This document shows, in pieces, positions 16,767 through 26,053 of a stretch of 64,000 bases of DNA. The stretch spans positions 434,001-498,000 of the forward strand of contig NZ_CABVIY010000004.1 in NCBI RefSeq assembly GCF_902498195.1. The letters run 5' to 3'. Each line of letters begins with the position of its first letter. Position 1 is the stretch's first letter. Origin of the DNA: Pseudomonas fluorescens (GTDB lineage Bacteria; Pseudomonadota; Gammaproteobacteria; Pseudomonadales; Pseudomonadaceae). The translations under genes were made by a program, and so were the position numbers. Below the pieces are notes generated by a model. It saw only the letters and a program-made list of their open reading frames with translations, did no database searches and was not told the DNA's origin.

Positions 16767-18593
16767 ATGATAAGAAAACGCTCGGCCACAGCCCCAGTCC
16801 GCCAACGACTGCAACGGCTTGGCCATCCCCGCCCGCACCCCCTCGCGCTGGCGATTTTTGCGTTATTGACGGGGCCTGTATCGGCGACCACGTTCGACCT
16901 CAACGAAGACTGGAGCCTGTCCACCAAGACCACCCTGAGCCTGGGCAGCAGCTGGTCGACGCAAAACCCCGACAAAAGCCTGATGACCCGCGCCAACGCC
17001 TTGCAGGCCCAAGGTGTGCAGGCCAACGGCACCAGCGTCAGTGCCGACGACAACCGGCTGAATTTCGAGAAGGGCGATCCCATCTCGCAGGTGTTCAAGG
17101 GCCTCACCGATTTCAGTCTCGACGGTCAGGGCCAGGGCGCGTTCGTTCGTTTCAAATACTGGTACGACCATGCCTACGAAACCCGTCAGGCAAGGTTCAA
17201 GGATTTCGACGATTCGGGCTGGGACGACCTGTCGAAGTTCAAGGGCTTCGCGGTGCTCGACGCCTATGTCTGGAAGGACTTCCAGGTGGCCGAGCATCCG
17301 CTGAGTGTGAAAGTCGGCAACCAGGTGTTGTCCTGGGGCGAGTCGCTGCTGATCCAGAACGGCATCAACGTGATCAACCCGCTGGACGTCTCGGCATTCA
17401 ACCGCCCCGGGGTCGAGATCAAGGAAGGGCAGTTGCCGGTGGAGATGGTGTCGTTCAGTTTCGGCCTGTCGGACACCACCAACCTCGAAGGCTTCTACCA
17501 GTACAACTGGCGCCCCAGCGTGCTCGACGGCTGCGGCACGTTTTTCGCCGCCAGCGACGTGATCCAGAAGGGGTGCGGGCCGCTGTACCTGAGCCAGGTG
17601 CAGACCGATCAACAGATGCAGGCCGCCGGTTTGTACGCGACTTCGCGAGGTAACGAATCGCCGTCCGACAATGGCCAGTTCGGCTTCGCCTTGCGCCAGA
17701 TGATCCCGGCATTGAACGATGCCGAAGCGGCGATCTATTTCATCAACTACCACTCGCGCCTGCCGTATTTCACCCTCGATGCGAAGAACATCGGGGCGCG
17801 CGGGACCTTCCCCGGTGGCGTGCAAGCGCCGAGCTATGCGGCGGCGTTTCCGGAAAACATCCGCCTGTACGGCATCAGCCTCAATGGCGTGGAACCCAAC
17901 AGCGGCATCTCCCTGGCGGGCGAGTTGAGTTATCGGCCGAACATGCCGCTGTCGATCAACGCGCCGGACGTCAACGTCGCGGTGATTTCCGGGCCGGCGG
18001 GCAGTTCCTGGGTGCAGTTGCCGCCCGGCTTCAACATCAATCGCGGCAGCCGTTTTGACGCCTGGGAGCGCAAGGGCGTCTGGCAGGCGACCGCTTCGGC
18101 CACCCAGGCCTTCGACAACGTGCTGGGCGCCACGCGCCTGAGCCTGTTCGGCGAGGCCGGTGTGGTGCACATCGATGACCTGGGCGACGAGCGCCTGGGT
18201 CGCAACGCCGCGTTCGGTCGCAGCTCGACCCGCAACGGCACGCCGTGCAACACCGTGGCCTCGGGCGTCACTAATCAGTACTGCACTGACAAGGGGTTCG
18301 CCACCGACTGGTCATGGGGTTATCGCCTGCGCGCCAGCCTGGAATACAGCGACGTGCTGCCGGGCATCAATCTGATTCCGGCGGTCAACTGGCGGCATGA
18401 CGTCGAGGGTTATTCCTACGATCCGCAAGGCCCGTTCCAGGAAGGCCAGCAGGCCCTGGGCCTGAGCCTGACCGGCGTCTACATGAACGATTACAGCGTG
18501 GAACTGGCCTACAACGCCTTCTTCGGTTCCAACGACTACAGCACCCTCGACGACCGCGATTTCGCATCCGTCAGCTTCAAGGCAGACTTCTAA
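16767..18593 (+). CDS. DUF1302 family outer-membrane/porin-like protein
   Basis: 608 residues with a signal peptide (basic start, then LALAIFALLTGPVSA). The body matches DUF1302 (PF06980): FDLNEDWSLSTKTTLSLG near the mature N-terminus, repeated VEYW/VELAYNAFFG-like beta patterns, and a C-terminus ending in aromatic SVSFKADF, typical of outer-membrane barrels. DUF1302 genes usually precede DUF1329 genes, as here (11-nt gap). The pair is often found near lipid, steroid or alkyl-ester catabolism; the molecular role is unknown. A GGAG box lies 8 nt before the ATG. Confidence 0.85.
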   Translation: MIRKRSATAPVRQRLQRLGHPRPHPLALAIFALLTGPVSATTFDLNEDWSLSTKTTLSLGSSWSTQNPDKSLMTRANALQAQGVQANGTSVSADDNRLNFEKGDPISQVFKGLTDFSLDGQGQGAFVRFKYWYDHAYETRQARFKDFDDSGWDDLSKFKGFAVLDAYVWKDFQVAEHPLSVKVGNQVLSWGESLLIQNGINVINPLDVSAFNRPGVEIKEGQLPVEMVSFSFGLSDTTNLEGFYQYNWRPSVLDGCGTFFAASDVIQKGCGPLYLSQVQTDQQMQAAGLYATSRGNESPSDNGQFGFALRQMIPALNDAEAAIYFINYHSRLPYFTLDAKNIGARGTFPGGVQAPSYAAAFPENIRLYGISLNGVEPNSGISLAGELSYRPNMPLSINAPDVNVAVISGPAGSSWVQLPPGFNINRGSRFDAWERKGVWQATASATQAFDNVLGATRLSLFGEAGVVHIDDLGDERLGRNAAFGRSSTRNGTPCNTVASGVTNQYCTDKGFATDWSWGYRLRASLEYSDVLPGINLIPAVNWRHDVEGYSYDPQGPFQEGQQALGLSLTGVYMNDYSVELAYNAFFGSNDYSTLDDRDFASVSFKADF

Positions 18594-18604
18594 GGAGAAC
18601 CATT

Positions 18605-19942
18605 ATGCGTATGCAATTGTGCGTGCTGGCCCTGGCCTGCACCGTCGGCCTGGCCCAGGCCAAAGGCACCGATTCGGCCGCCCTGGGCAAGACCCTGACA
18701 CCCATGGGCTCGGAGATGGCGGCCAACGCCGACGGCAGCATCCCGGCCTGGAATGGCGGCCTGGCGAGCAACGCCGGCACCGTCGACAGCAAGGGCGGTT
18801 ACAGCGACCCCTATGCCGCCGAGAAACCGTTGTTCACCATCACCGCAAAGAACCTGGCGCAGTACGAGAAGTTTCTCAGCCCCGGTCAGATCGCCTTGTT
18901 CAAGCGCTTTCCCGACAGCTACAAGATGAACATCTACCCGACGCATCGCAGCGCCAACCTGCCCAAGGATGTGTTGGCGCAGAGCCGCGACAACGTCGCC
19001 AAGACCAGCATGGCCGACGGTGGCAACGGCTTGCACGACTACGCCCGGGGCATTCCGTTTCCGCTGCCCACCGAAGGCCTGGAGGTGATGTGGAACCACA
19101 TGACCCGTTACCGCGGCGGCAGTTACGAGCGCATCAGCAGCGCCGCGCTGGTGCGTGAAAACGGCGCCACCAGCTACGTGCGCAACCAGTCGCTGATCAA
19201 CTTCGCCGACACCGTGGGTGGCCTGGACACGGGCTCGAACATCCTGTTCATGTTCAAGAGCCGGGTGCTGGAGCCGGCGCGTCTGTCCGGCGAGGCGGTG
19301 CTGGTGCACGAACCGATCGACCAGGTCGCCGAGCCGCGTTCGGCGTGGCAATACCTGCCGGGCCAGCGTCGGGTGCGCCGCGCACCGATGATTGCCTACG
19401 ACAACAGCGCGCGGTACAGCAACGGCCTGATCACCGCCGACAACATCGACGGCTACAACGGCGCGCCGGACCGTTTCGACTGGAAACTGGTGGGCAAGCA
19501 GGAGCTGTACATCCCTTACAACAGCTACAAAATCGGCAGCCGCGACATCAAGTACGACGAGGTGATCAAGCCCAACCACGTCAACCAGGACCTGGCCCGC
19601 TACGAGAAGCATCGGGTGTGGGTGGTGGAAGCCACGCTCAAGCCGGGCGCCCGTCATATTTACGCCAAGCGTCGCTTCTACATCGATGAGGACAGTTGGC
19701 AGATCGCTCAGTCGGACCAGTACGACAGTCGTGGCGAGCTATGGCGCAGCGGTGAACTGCATGCGATTCAGCAGTACGACCACGGCTTCACCTACAACGT
19801 GCTGGAAACTTCCTACGACCTGATCTCCGGGCGCTATTACGCCGGCGGCCTGGCCAACGAAGAGACCGAACCGATGCGCGTCGGCTTCGCGGCGAAGACC
19901 GATGACTACACCCCGTCGGACCTGCGGCGCTGGGCGAAGTAA
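18605..19942 (+). CDS. DUF1329 family periplasmic protein
   Basis: 445 residues with signal peptide MRMQLCVLALACTVGLAQA. It matches DUF1329 (PF07044): GKTLTPMGSEMAANADGSIPAWNGG near the start, then QYEKFLSPGQIALFKRFPDSYKMNIYPTHRSA and WQYLPGQRRVRRAPMIAYDN in the LolB-like beta domain. It is predicted to be periplasmic and to handle a hydrophobic ligand with the DUF1302 partner, by analogy to LolA/LolB folds. A strong AAGGAG box lies 8 nt upstream of ATG. Confidence 0.87.
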   Translation: MRMQLCVLALACTVGLAQAKGTDSAALGKTLTPMGSEMAANADGSIPAWNGGLASNAGTVDSKGGYSDPYAAEKPLFTITAKNLAQYEKFLSPGQIALFKRFPDSYKMNIYPTHRSANLPKDVLAQSRDNVAKTSMADGGNGLHDYARGIPFPLPTEGLEVMWNHMTRYRGGSYERISSAALVRENGATSYVRNQSLINFADTVGGLDTGSNILFMFKSRVLEPARLSGEAVLVHEPIDQVAEPRSAWQYLPGQRRVRRAPMIAYDNSARYSNGLITADNIDGYNGAPDRFDWKLVGKQELYIPYNSYKIGSRDIKYDEVIKPNHVNQDLARYEKHRVWVVEATLKPGARHIYAKRRFYIDEDSWQIAQSDQYDSRGELWRSGELHAIQQYDHGFTYNVLETSYDLISGRYYAGGLANEETEPMRVGFAAKTDDYTPSDLRRWAK

Positions 19943-19956
19943 CACCGCTGTTCAAA

Positions 19957-20046
19957 TGTGGGAGCGGGCTTGCTCGCGAAGAGGCCGTGTCAGTCGACAT
20001 CATCGTTGAATGACACACCGCTTTCGCGAGCAAGCCCGCTCCCACA
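19957..20046. repeat. REP pair, GCGGGCTTGCTCGCGAA family
   Basis: Inverted REPs with the GTGTCAGTCGACATCATCG-type spacer lie between the DUF1329 and DUF1254 genes, which run in the same direction. It could modulate how much of the upstream transcript reads through. Confidence 0.9.
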
Positions 20047-20085
20047 GGTACCGAGTGGTTTTCAACATTTGCAAGGAGACCCACC

Positions 20086-21435
20086 GTGCGCAACTTGATA
20101 TCCGCGCTGACCCTGGGCATGAGCCTGGGCAGCGCTCACGCGGCAACCCTCGATCAACCGCAGGCCAAGGCGCTGGCGCAAGAGGCTTACGTGTTCGCCT
20201 ACGCCACCGTCGAGCACGACAAAGTGCTCGGCGCCATTGCCGCGAAACTGCCGTTCAACCGACTCTACAGCGAGCCGCGATTGCTCGGCCCGCAGGACGA
20301 CAAAGTGGTGTCGCCGAACAACGACACCTTCTACTCCCGCGCGCTGCTCGATCTGCGCGGCGAACCCCAGGTGCTGCAAGTGCCGGCGGTGCCGGGGCGT
20401 TACTACAGTTTTCAACTGGTGGACATGCGCACCGACAACCTCGACTACATCGGCACCCGTGCCACCGGCAATCAGGCCGGTCGCTACCTGATTGTCGGGC
20501 CGGATTGGCAGGGTGATTTGCCGACGGGTTTTAACGGTGTGATCCGTTCACCGAGTCGCCTGGTGTTGTTGCTCGGACGCACCGAGGTCAAGGGCGAGGC
20601 CGACCAGAAGGATGCGGCGAAGGTGCTGATGGGTTATGCCTTGCAGCCCTTGTCCAACCTGACCGGTGGGGCCGCACCGCCCGCATTGCCGGCGCTGCAA
20701 TTGCCGGCGTATCAGAACACCCGGCAAGGCCCGGCGCAGGCATTGTTCAATACCTTCAATACCCTGGCCCCGTTGCACCAATGGAGCGCCAGCGAACAGG
20801 CGAAACTCGCACGCTTCGACGCCATCGGCATTAAGCCGGGCGCGCCATTCGAGCCACCTGCAGCGCTGCGCGAAGCCATCGCCCAGGGTGCTGAAGCCGG
20901 TCGAGAGCGGGTACGCACGGCCTCCAGTCAATTGTCGGTGGAGCAGCACGGCTGGTTCCCCTCGCCAGCCAATGTCGGCAAATTCGGCGACGACGACCTG
21001 ACCCGCGCGGCGGTGGCCTGGCGTTACATCTACGCCAACGATGCGCTGGAAGCGCTGTACCCGATGGCGCTGCACGACGTTCAGGGGCAAGTGCTCGACG
21101 GTCGAAACAGCTATCGCCTGCATTTCCCGGCGGATCAATTGCCACCGGTCGACGCCTTCTGGTCGTTGACCCTGTACGACGGCAGAACCCAGTTGCTCTC
21201 GGCCAACCCGATCCAGCGTTATTCGCTTGGTGATCGCAGCCCCGACCTGCACTACGACGCCGACGGTGGCCTGACCCTGATCCTGCAACCCAACGCCCCG
21301 GTGCCGGCGAAACAAACCAATTGGCTGCCGACGCCGGAAGGCCCGTTCAACCTGCTGCTGCGTCTGTACCTGCCGAAGGCCGGGGCATTGGACGGCCGTT
21401 ATCGCTTGCCCACCATCGCGAGGGTCGAACCATGA
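20086..21435 (+). CDS. DUF1254/DUF1214 domain protein, secreted (first paralogue)
   Basis: 449 residues starting at GTG 20086, with AAGGAG 8 nt upstream. The signal peptide is MRNLISALTLGMSLGSAHA. The DUF1254 domain (PF06863) shows EAYVFAYATVEHDK and PNNDTFYSRALLDLRGEPQVLQVP. The C-terminal DUF1214 domain (PF06742) shows FWSLTLYDGRTQLLSANPIQRYSLGDR and NWLPTPEGPFNLLLRLYLP. The family has no settled function. It overlaps the next gene, a paralogue, by ATGA. Confidence 0.87.
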   Translation: MRNLISALTLGMSLGSAHAATLDQPQAKALAQEAYVFAYATVEHDKVLGAIAAKLPFNRLYSEPRLLGPQDDKVVSPNNDTFYSRALLDLRGEPQVLQVPAVPGRYYSFQLVDMRTDNLDYIGTRATGNQAGRYLIVGPDWQGDLPTGFNGVIRSPSRLVLLLGRTEVKGEADQKDAAKVLMGYALQPLSNLTGGAAPPALPALQLPAYQNTRQGPAQALFNTFNTLAPLHQWSASEQAKLARFDAIGIKPGAPFEPPAALREAIAQGAEAGRERVRTASSQLSVEQHGWFPSPANVGKFGDDDLTRAAVAWRYIYANDALEALYPMALHDVQGQVLDGRNSYRLHFPADQLPPVDAFWSLTLYDGRTQLLSANPIQRYSLGDRSPDLHYDADGGLTLILQPNAPVPAKQTNWLPTPEGPFNLLLRLYLPKAGALDGRYRLPTIARVEP

Positions 21436-22817
21436 GAATGCACTTGAGTCGTCGCCACATGCTGGGCGGCATGGGTGTGCTGGGAGGAAGTCTGATGTTG
21501 CCTCGTTGGTTGCTGGCCGCCGGATCCGATGACCTGCGATCCATTGCCCAGGAGGCATGGATCTACGCCTACCCGATGCTCATGCACTACCAGACCCTGG
21601 AAAAGCAGCTGCTCGATCCGGCGGCGCCGGAGTACGTCGGCGGCTTCAACCGCTTCCGGCATTACAGCCAGCTGTACACCCCGAACAACCGTGAAATCGT
21701 CACCCCGAACAACGATACGCCGTACTCCTGGGCCTGGCTCGACCTGCGCAGCGAGCCCCAGGTGCTGAGTGTTCCGGCGGTCGATGAGCAACGCTATTAC
21801 GTGCATCAACTGGTCGATCAATACACCCATAACTTCGGCTACGTCGGCGTGCTCCGTACCGGGCGCGAAGCGGGCGATTACCTGATCGCCGGGCCCGACT
21901 GGCAAGGGCCGACGCCGCCGGGGATCAAGGGCGTGCTGCGCAGTGAAACCGCGATCGTGATGATCCTGGGGCGCACCGGTTTGAAAAATGCCGAAGACCT
22001 GCCGGCCGTGCGCGCGTTGCAGCAGCAATATCGCCTGCGCGCCTTTCATTCGTACATCGGCGGTCCTGCGCCCGTTGCGGCACCGTCGATTGCATGGCCG
22101 GCCTGGGACAGCAAAACCGGGCTGGGACTGGATTTCATTGCTGTGCTCAACCGGATCCTCGCGCTGTGCCCGACCCATCCAGCGGAACAGGCGTTGCGTG
22201 AACGGTTCGCGCGGATCGGCATCGTCCCGGGTGAAGGTTTCGATGTCGCAGCGTTGCCCGTGGATAAACGTCAGGCCTTGATCGACGGAATCCAGGACGC
22301 GCAGGCGCAACTGAAAGCCGCCGTGAGCCAGGTGCGAACCACCCTCGGCCTGTTCGGCACCCGCGAAGCGCTGCACGGCAACTACCTCAACCGCGCCGTC
22401 GCCGCCCATGTCGGCATCTACGGTAACAGCGTCGAAGAGGCGTTCTACACCGGCACCCGCCTGGACAATCAGGGGCAGCCGTTGCAGGGCGGGCGGCGTT
22501 ATCGCCTGCGCTTTGCACCGGGGCAACTGCCGCCGGCCAGCGAGTTCTGGTCGTTGACGCTGTACGACCTGCCGGACCGGCAACTGGTGGCCAATGCGAT
22601 CAATCGTTATTGCCTGAGCAGCCGCGATCCTTTGCAGAGAGACGCGGAGGGCGGGTTGACGCTGGTCATGCAAACCCCGGCGCCGGACGCGCAGGACAAC
22701 TGGCTGCCGACGCCTGTCAGTGGGGCCTTTACTCTGGTGTTGCGGCTGTATGGGCCGCAGCGACAGGTGATTGAGCAGCAGTGGCAGATGCCTGCGGTAG
22801 AAGCGATATCTGTGTAG
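21432..22817 (+). CDS. DUF1254/DUF1214 domain protein with Tat-type signal (second paralogue)
   Basis: 461 residues from ATG 21432, coupled to the first paralogue by a 4-nt overlap. The N-terminus MRMHLSRRHMLGGMGVLGGS has a twin-arginine motif (SRRHML), unlike the Sec-type signal of its partner. The same domains follow: EAWIYAYPMLMHYQ, PNNDTPYSWAWLDLRSEPQVLSVP, then FWSLTLYDLPDRQLVANAINRY and NWLPTPVSGAFTLVLRLYGP. Tat export suggests folding, perhaps with a cofactor, before export. Its last 41 bases are included in the 244-bp tandem duplication that follows. Confidence 0.86.
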   Translation: MRMHLSRRHMLGGMGVLGGSLMLPRWLLAAGSDDLRSIAQEAWIYAYPMLMHYQTLEKQLLDPAAPEYVGGFNRFRHYSQLYTPNNREIVTPNNDTPYSWAWLDLRSEPQVLSVPAVDEQRYYVHQLVDQYTHNFGYVGVLRTGREAGDYLIAGPDWQGPTPPGIKGVLRSETAIVMILGRTGLKNAEDLPAVRALQQQYRLRAFHSYIGGPAPVAAPSIAWPAWDSKTGLGLDFIAVLNRILALCPTHPAEQALRERFARIGIVPGEGFDVAALPVDKRQALIDGIQDAQAQLKAAVSQVRTTLGLFGTREALHGNYLNRAVAAHVGIYGNSVEEAFYTGTRLDNQGQPLQGGRRYRLRFAPGQLPPASEFWSLTLYDLPDRQLVANAINRYCLSSRDPLQRDAEGGLTLVMQTPAPDAQDNWLPTPVSGAFTLVLRLYGPQRQVIEQQWQMPAVEAISV

Positions 22818-23264
22818 TTCTTACCGCCGCCTTCGCGAGCAAGCCCGCTCCCACATGGGGATCTGTGCAGTTCACAAATAGTGTGGGTGCCATGGAAACC
22901 TGTGGGAGCGGGCTTGCTCGCGAAGGCTGTGTGTCAGGCAATGAAGATGTTGAGTGTGCCGGCCTCTTCGCGAGCAAGCCCGCTCCCACAAGGGTGTGAA
23001 CGACAACGATCCCTTGTGGGAGCAGTGGCAGATGCCTGCGGTAGAAGCGATATCTGTGTAGTTCTTACCGCTGCCTTCGCGAGCAAGCCCGCTCCCACAT
23101 GGGGATCTGTGCAGTTCACAAACAGTGTGGGTGCCATGGAAACCTGTGGGAGCGGGCTTGCTCGCGAAGGCTGTGTGTCAGGCGATGAAGATGTTGAGTG
23201 TGCCGGCCTCTTCGCGAGCAAGCCCAACGATCCCTTGTGGGAGCGAGCCTGCTCGCGAAGGCCG
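22777..23264. repeat. 244-bp tandem duplication carrying REP elements
   Basis: Copy 1 spans 22777-23020 and copy 2 starts at 23021, so the period is 244 bases. Each unit begins inside the 3' end of the DUF1254 gene (GCAGATGCCTGCGGTAGAAG), crosses its stop codon and contains three REP cores. The copies differ at a few bases (for example CCGCCGCC/CCGCTGCC). Copy 2 has also lost about 23 bases around 23228 before a degenerate final REP. The whole gap 22818-23274 holds only this array. Confidence 0.9.
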
Positions 23265-23274
23265 CGACCCGGTC

Positions 23275-25254
23275 CTAAGGCGTGACGATATTGAACTGCG
23301 GCGCAAAGGTATCCAGGCTGCTCATCAATTCCCCAAGCTTCTTGCCGCTGCCCTGCAACTTGATCAAGCCTTGCTGGATCGCCGTCGGGAAATCCAGTTG
23401 CTTGAGGCTGATCTGCTCCAGCGTCGCCTTGCTCATGCTGACCCCGGCATCGGCCTGTGGATTGAGCCCGGCGCGGTGGGTCAGCACGCCGTTGCGCAGG
23501 GTCAGGTTGAAGTCCTTGCGCGGGTCCTCGAAGGTCCAGTTCAGTGTGAGGTCGTGGCCCACGGCTTTGTCGCTGTCCAGGCGGATCGCCAGGAAATCGA
23601 AGAACATCTGCGGGCTCATCGCCCGCACCATGTCCACCGAGACCGAGGTGCCGGCGTGCTGCGGCACGCCGTTGCGCAGTTCCATCGCACCGGTCAGGTA
23701 CATGTTGCGCCAGGTGGCGTTTTCGCTCTGATACCCCAGTTGTTCCAGGGTGTCGGCCTGAGCCTTGCGCGCCTCAAGGTTGTCCGGTTCGGCGAAGATC
23801 AGCTGATTGCCCAATTGCGCGGCCCAGCGGTAATCGGCCCTGGCCATGGCCGCGCGCATTTTCTCCAGCACGGCGGCGCCGCCACCCATGGCCTCGACGC
23901 TGCGTTTGGCGGTGTCCACCGGTGGCAGCGGATTGAGGTTGGCCGGGTTGCCGTCGTAGAAACCCAGGTAGCGCTGATACACCGCGCGGGTGTTGAAACT
24001 CAGGGAACCGTAGTAGCCCCGGGTGTACCACTTCTGGTCCAGGGCGCCGGGCAGTTTCTTGATCGCGTCGGCGATTTCCAGCGGCGTCAGGCCCTGGTTG
24101 AGCAAGTGCAGGGTGCGGTCATTGAGGAAGGCGTACATGTCGCGCTGATCGGCGAGGAAGGTGCGGATCCGCTCGCCACCCCAGGTTGGCCAGTTGTGCT
24201 GGGCGAACAGCACGTCGCTCTTGTCGCCGTAGCGCGCCAGGCTGCTGTCCAGGTATTGCGCCCAGGCTTTGGCGTCACGCACTTGCGCGCCGCGCGGAGT
24301 GAGGATGTTGTGCATCATTTGCGAGGCGTTTTCCGCCATGCACAAGGCGCGCAATTGCGGCAGGTAGAGGTTCATTTCCGCCGGCGCCTCGGTGCCTGGC
24401 GTGAGCTGGAATTCCACTTGCAGGCCGGCGATGGTGCGGGTGTCCAGTTCCTTTTCGATCAGGTCGGTGGGCGCGATCAGGGTGATGGTGCCGCCGCTGG
24501 GCGTGCTCTTGCCCAGGCCCGCGTCCACCTGGCCTTTCTCCCCACGGGGCAAGAGGCTGCCGAACTGGAATTGCGCGCGACGACTCATGGCGTTGCCGGC
24601 GAACACGTTCTCGCTCATCACGTGTTCCATGAACCCGGCGGGTGCGAACACCTTGACCTTGCCGGCCTTGACGTCGGCCTCGTCGATCACCCCGCGCACG
24701 CCGCCAAAATGGTCGACGTGGGTATGGCTGTAGATCACCGCCACCACCGGTTTGCGCGGACGGTTCTGGTAGTACAGATCCAGTGCCGCCCTGGCGGTTT
24801 CGGCCATGGTCAGCGGGTCGATGATGATCAGCCCGTCATCGCCTTCGATGATGGTCATGTTGGCCAGGTCGAGGCCGCGCACCTGATAAATGTTCGGGCT
24901 GACTTCGAACAGACCGGCATGGGCGCTGAGCCGGGCCAGGCGCCACAGGCTCGGGTTGACCGAGTCGGGCGCCGGGTCCTTGTCAAGAAAACCGTAGGCC
25001 TGGATATCCCAGAGGACCTTGCCGCTGGCGTCCTTGACCTGGCCCTTGAACGGCGCGATCAAGCCTTTGGCGACCGACTCGAAGTCAGTGCGATCGGTGA
25101 AGGGCAGTTGTTGCAGCACGGCGGCGTTACTGGCGGCCGTCTGAGGGCTGGCGTCGGCATTGACGGGCGCATCGGCGGCGACCACCGATTGCGCCAGGCA
25201 CGCGGTGATCAGGCAGGCCAACAGGCCGCGCGGGCTTAAGATGAAACGTGGCAT
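23275..25254 (-). CDS. Alkyl sulfatase-like metallo-beta-lactamase enzyme (SdsA/BDS1 family)
   Basis: 659 residues from ATG 25254, with signal peptide MPRFILSPRGLLACLITACL... to VVAADA. The MBL di-zinc motif is YSHTHVDHFGG (HxHxDH). AENASQMMHNILTPRGAQVRDAKAW is the conserved family segment, followed by a dimerisation domain and a C-terminal SCP2-like lid (PF14864). Family members such as SdsA1 hydrolyse sulfate esters of fatty alcohols in the periplasm. An extended ORF reaching 26061 has no start of its own in the right place and overlaps the ABC gene antisense; it was discarded. No LysR (SdsB-like) gene is adjacent. Confidence 0.9.
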   Translation of the reverse strand: MPRFILSPRGLLACLITACLAQSVVAADAPVNADASPQTAASNAAVLQQLPFTDRTDFESVAKGLIAPFKGQVKDASGKVLWDIQAYGFLDKDPAPDSVNPSLWRLARLSAHAGLFEVSPNIYQVRGLDLANMTIIEGDDGLIIIDPLTMAETARAALDLYYQNRPRKPVVAVIYSHTHVDHFGGVRGVIDEADVKAGKVKVFAPAGFMEHVMSENVFAGNAMSRRAQFQFGSLLPRGEKGQVDAGLGKSTPSGGTITLIAPTDLIEKELDTRTIAGLQVEFQLTPGTEAPAEMNLYLPQLRALCMAENASQMMHNILTPRGAQVRDAKAWAQYLDSSLARYGDKSDVLFAQHNWPTWGGERIRTFLADQRDMYAFLNDRTLHLLNQGLTPLEIADAIKKLPGALDQKWYTRGYYGSLSFNTRAVYQRYLGFYDGNPANLNPLPPVDTAKRSVEAMGGGAAVLEKMRAAMARADYRWAAQLGNQLIFAEPDNLEARKAQADTLEQLGYQSENATWRNMYLTGAMELRNGVPQHAGTSVSVDMVRAMSPQMFFDFLAIRLDSDKAVGHDLTLNWTFEDPRKDFNLTLRNGVLTHRAGLNPQADAGVSMSKATLEQISLKQLDFPTAIQQGLIKLQGSGKKLGELMSSLDTFAPQFNIVTP

Positions 25255-25383
25255 GGAGTCTCCGTTTTTATCGTTATGACTCTCTAAGTTAGGGCGGCGG
25301 CCGGACGGTGCGGCAATCGACAACGGACAAAAACCATTCAGGGCCGCTATCCTTGGGGCCACGCTTACCGAACGGGTTCTCCC

Positions 25384-26052
25384 ATGCTTGAAGTCCAGGG
25401 CGTCTTCAAAAGCTACGCCACGCCGCAAGGCCCGTTGCCGGTGCTGCAAGGTGTCGACCTGAGCCTCAAACCGGGCAGCAGCCTGGCGCTGATGGGCGAA
25501 TCGGGCAGCGGCAAGAGCACCTTGCTGCACCTGATCGCCGGGCTGGACAAGCTGGATCGCGGCAGCATCCGCAGCGGCGGGCATCGGCTGGAGCAGATGA
25601 ACGAAGGCCAGCTGGCGAACTGGCGACGCACGGAAATCGGCCTGGTGTTCCAGCAGTTCAACCTGATCGGCAGTTTGCGGGTGGAGGACAACCTGGCGTT
25701 TCAGGCACGCCTGGCCGGGCGCCATGACCCTCGCTGGCAGGCGCACCTGGTGCAGCGCTTGGGCCTGGCTGATGTGCTGCGACGTTATCCGGAGCAACTC
25801 TCCGGTGGCCAGCAGCAACGGGTGGCGCTGGGTCGCGCCCTGGCCTCGCAACCGAAACTGCTGCTGGCCGACGAACCCACCGGCAGCCTGGACGAGGCCA
25901 CCAGCGACGAGGTGCTCAAGCTGTTGCTGGAACTGCTCGATGACAGCCACACGACCCTGTTGATGGTCACCCACAGCCCCAGTGTCGCGGCGCGACTGGC
26001 GGAGAAAGTGGTACTGCACGGTGGGCGTCTGGCCGGTGTGGGCGGGCGCTGA
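25384..26052 (+). CDS. ABC transporter ATP-binding protein (MacB/LolD/AttE type)
   Basis: 222 residues. Walker A is GSGKST at 41-46, the signature is LSGGQQQRVALGRAL, Walker B is LLLADEPTGSLD and the H-loop is LLMVTHSP. The VFQQFNLIGSLRVEDNL Q-loop region is typical of the LolD/MacB branch, which powers FtsX-type permeases. The permease GTG follows after one base, so the two are translationally coupled. The gene is divergent from the alkyl sulfatase, 129 bases away. Confidence 0.93.
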   Translation: MLEVQGVFKSYATPQGPLPVLQGVDLSLKPGSSLALMGESGSGKSTLLHLIAGLDKLDRGSIRSGGHRLEQMNEGQLANWRRTEIGLVFQQFNLIGSLRVEDNLAFQARLAGRHDPRWQAHLVQRLGLADVLRRYPEQLSGGQQQRVALGRALASQPKLLLADEPTGSLDEATSDEVLKLLLELLDDSHTTLLMVTHSPSVAARLAEKVVLHGGRLAGVGGR

Positions 26053-26053
26053 G

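Noticed and set aside
22828..23264. Regularly spaced ~25-base repeats resembling a CRISPR array
   Set aside because: The repeats alternate in orientation as REP palindromes and the region is a two-unit tandem duplication; spacers are not unique and no cas genes are near.
23125..25239. 704-codon open frame on the plus strand
   Set aside because: It is antisense to the well-supported alkyl-sulfatase gene, starts in the REP array and translates to a low-complexity His/Gly/Val-rich sequence without family motifs.
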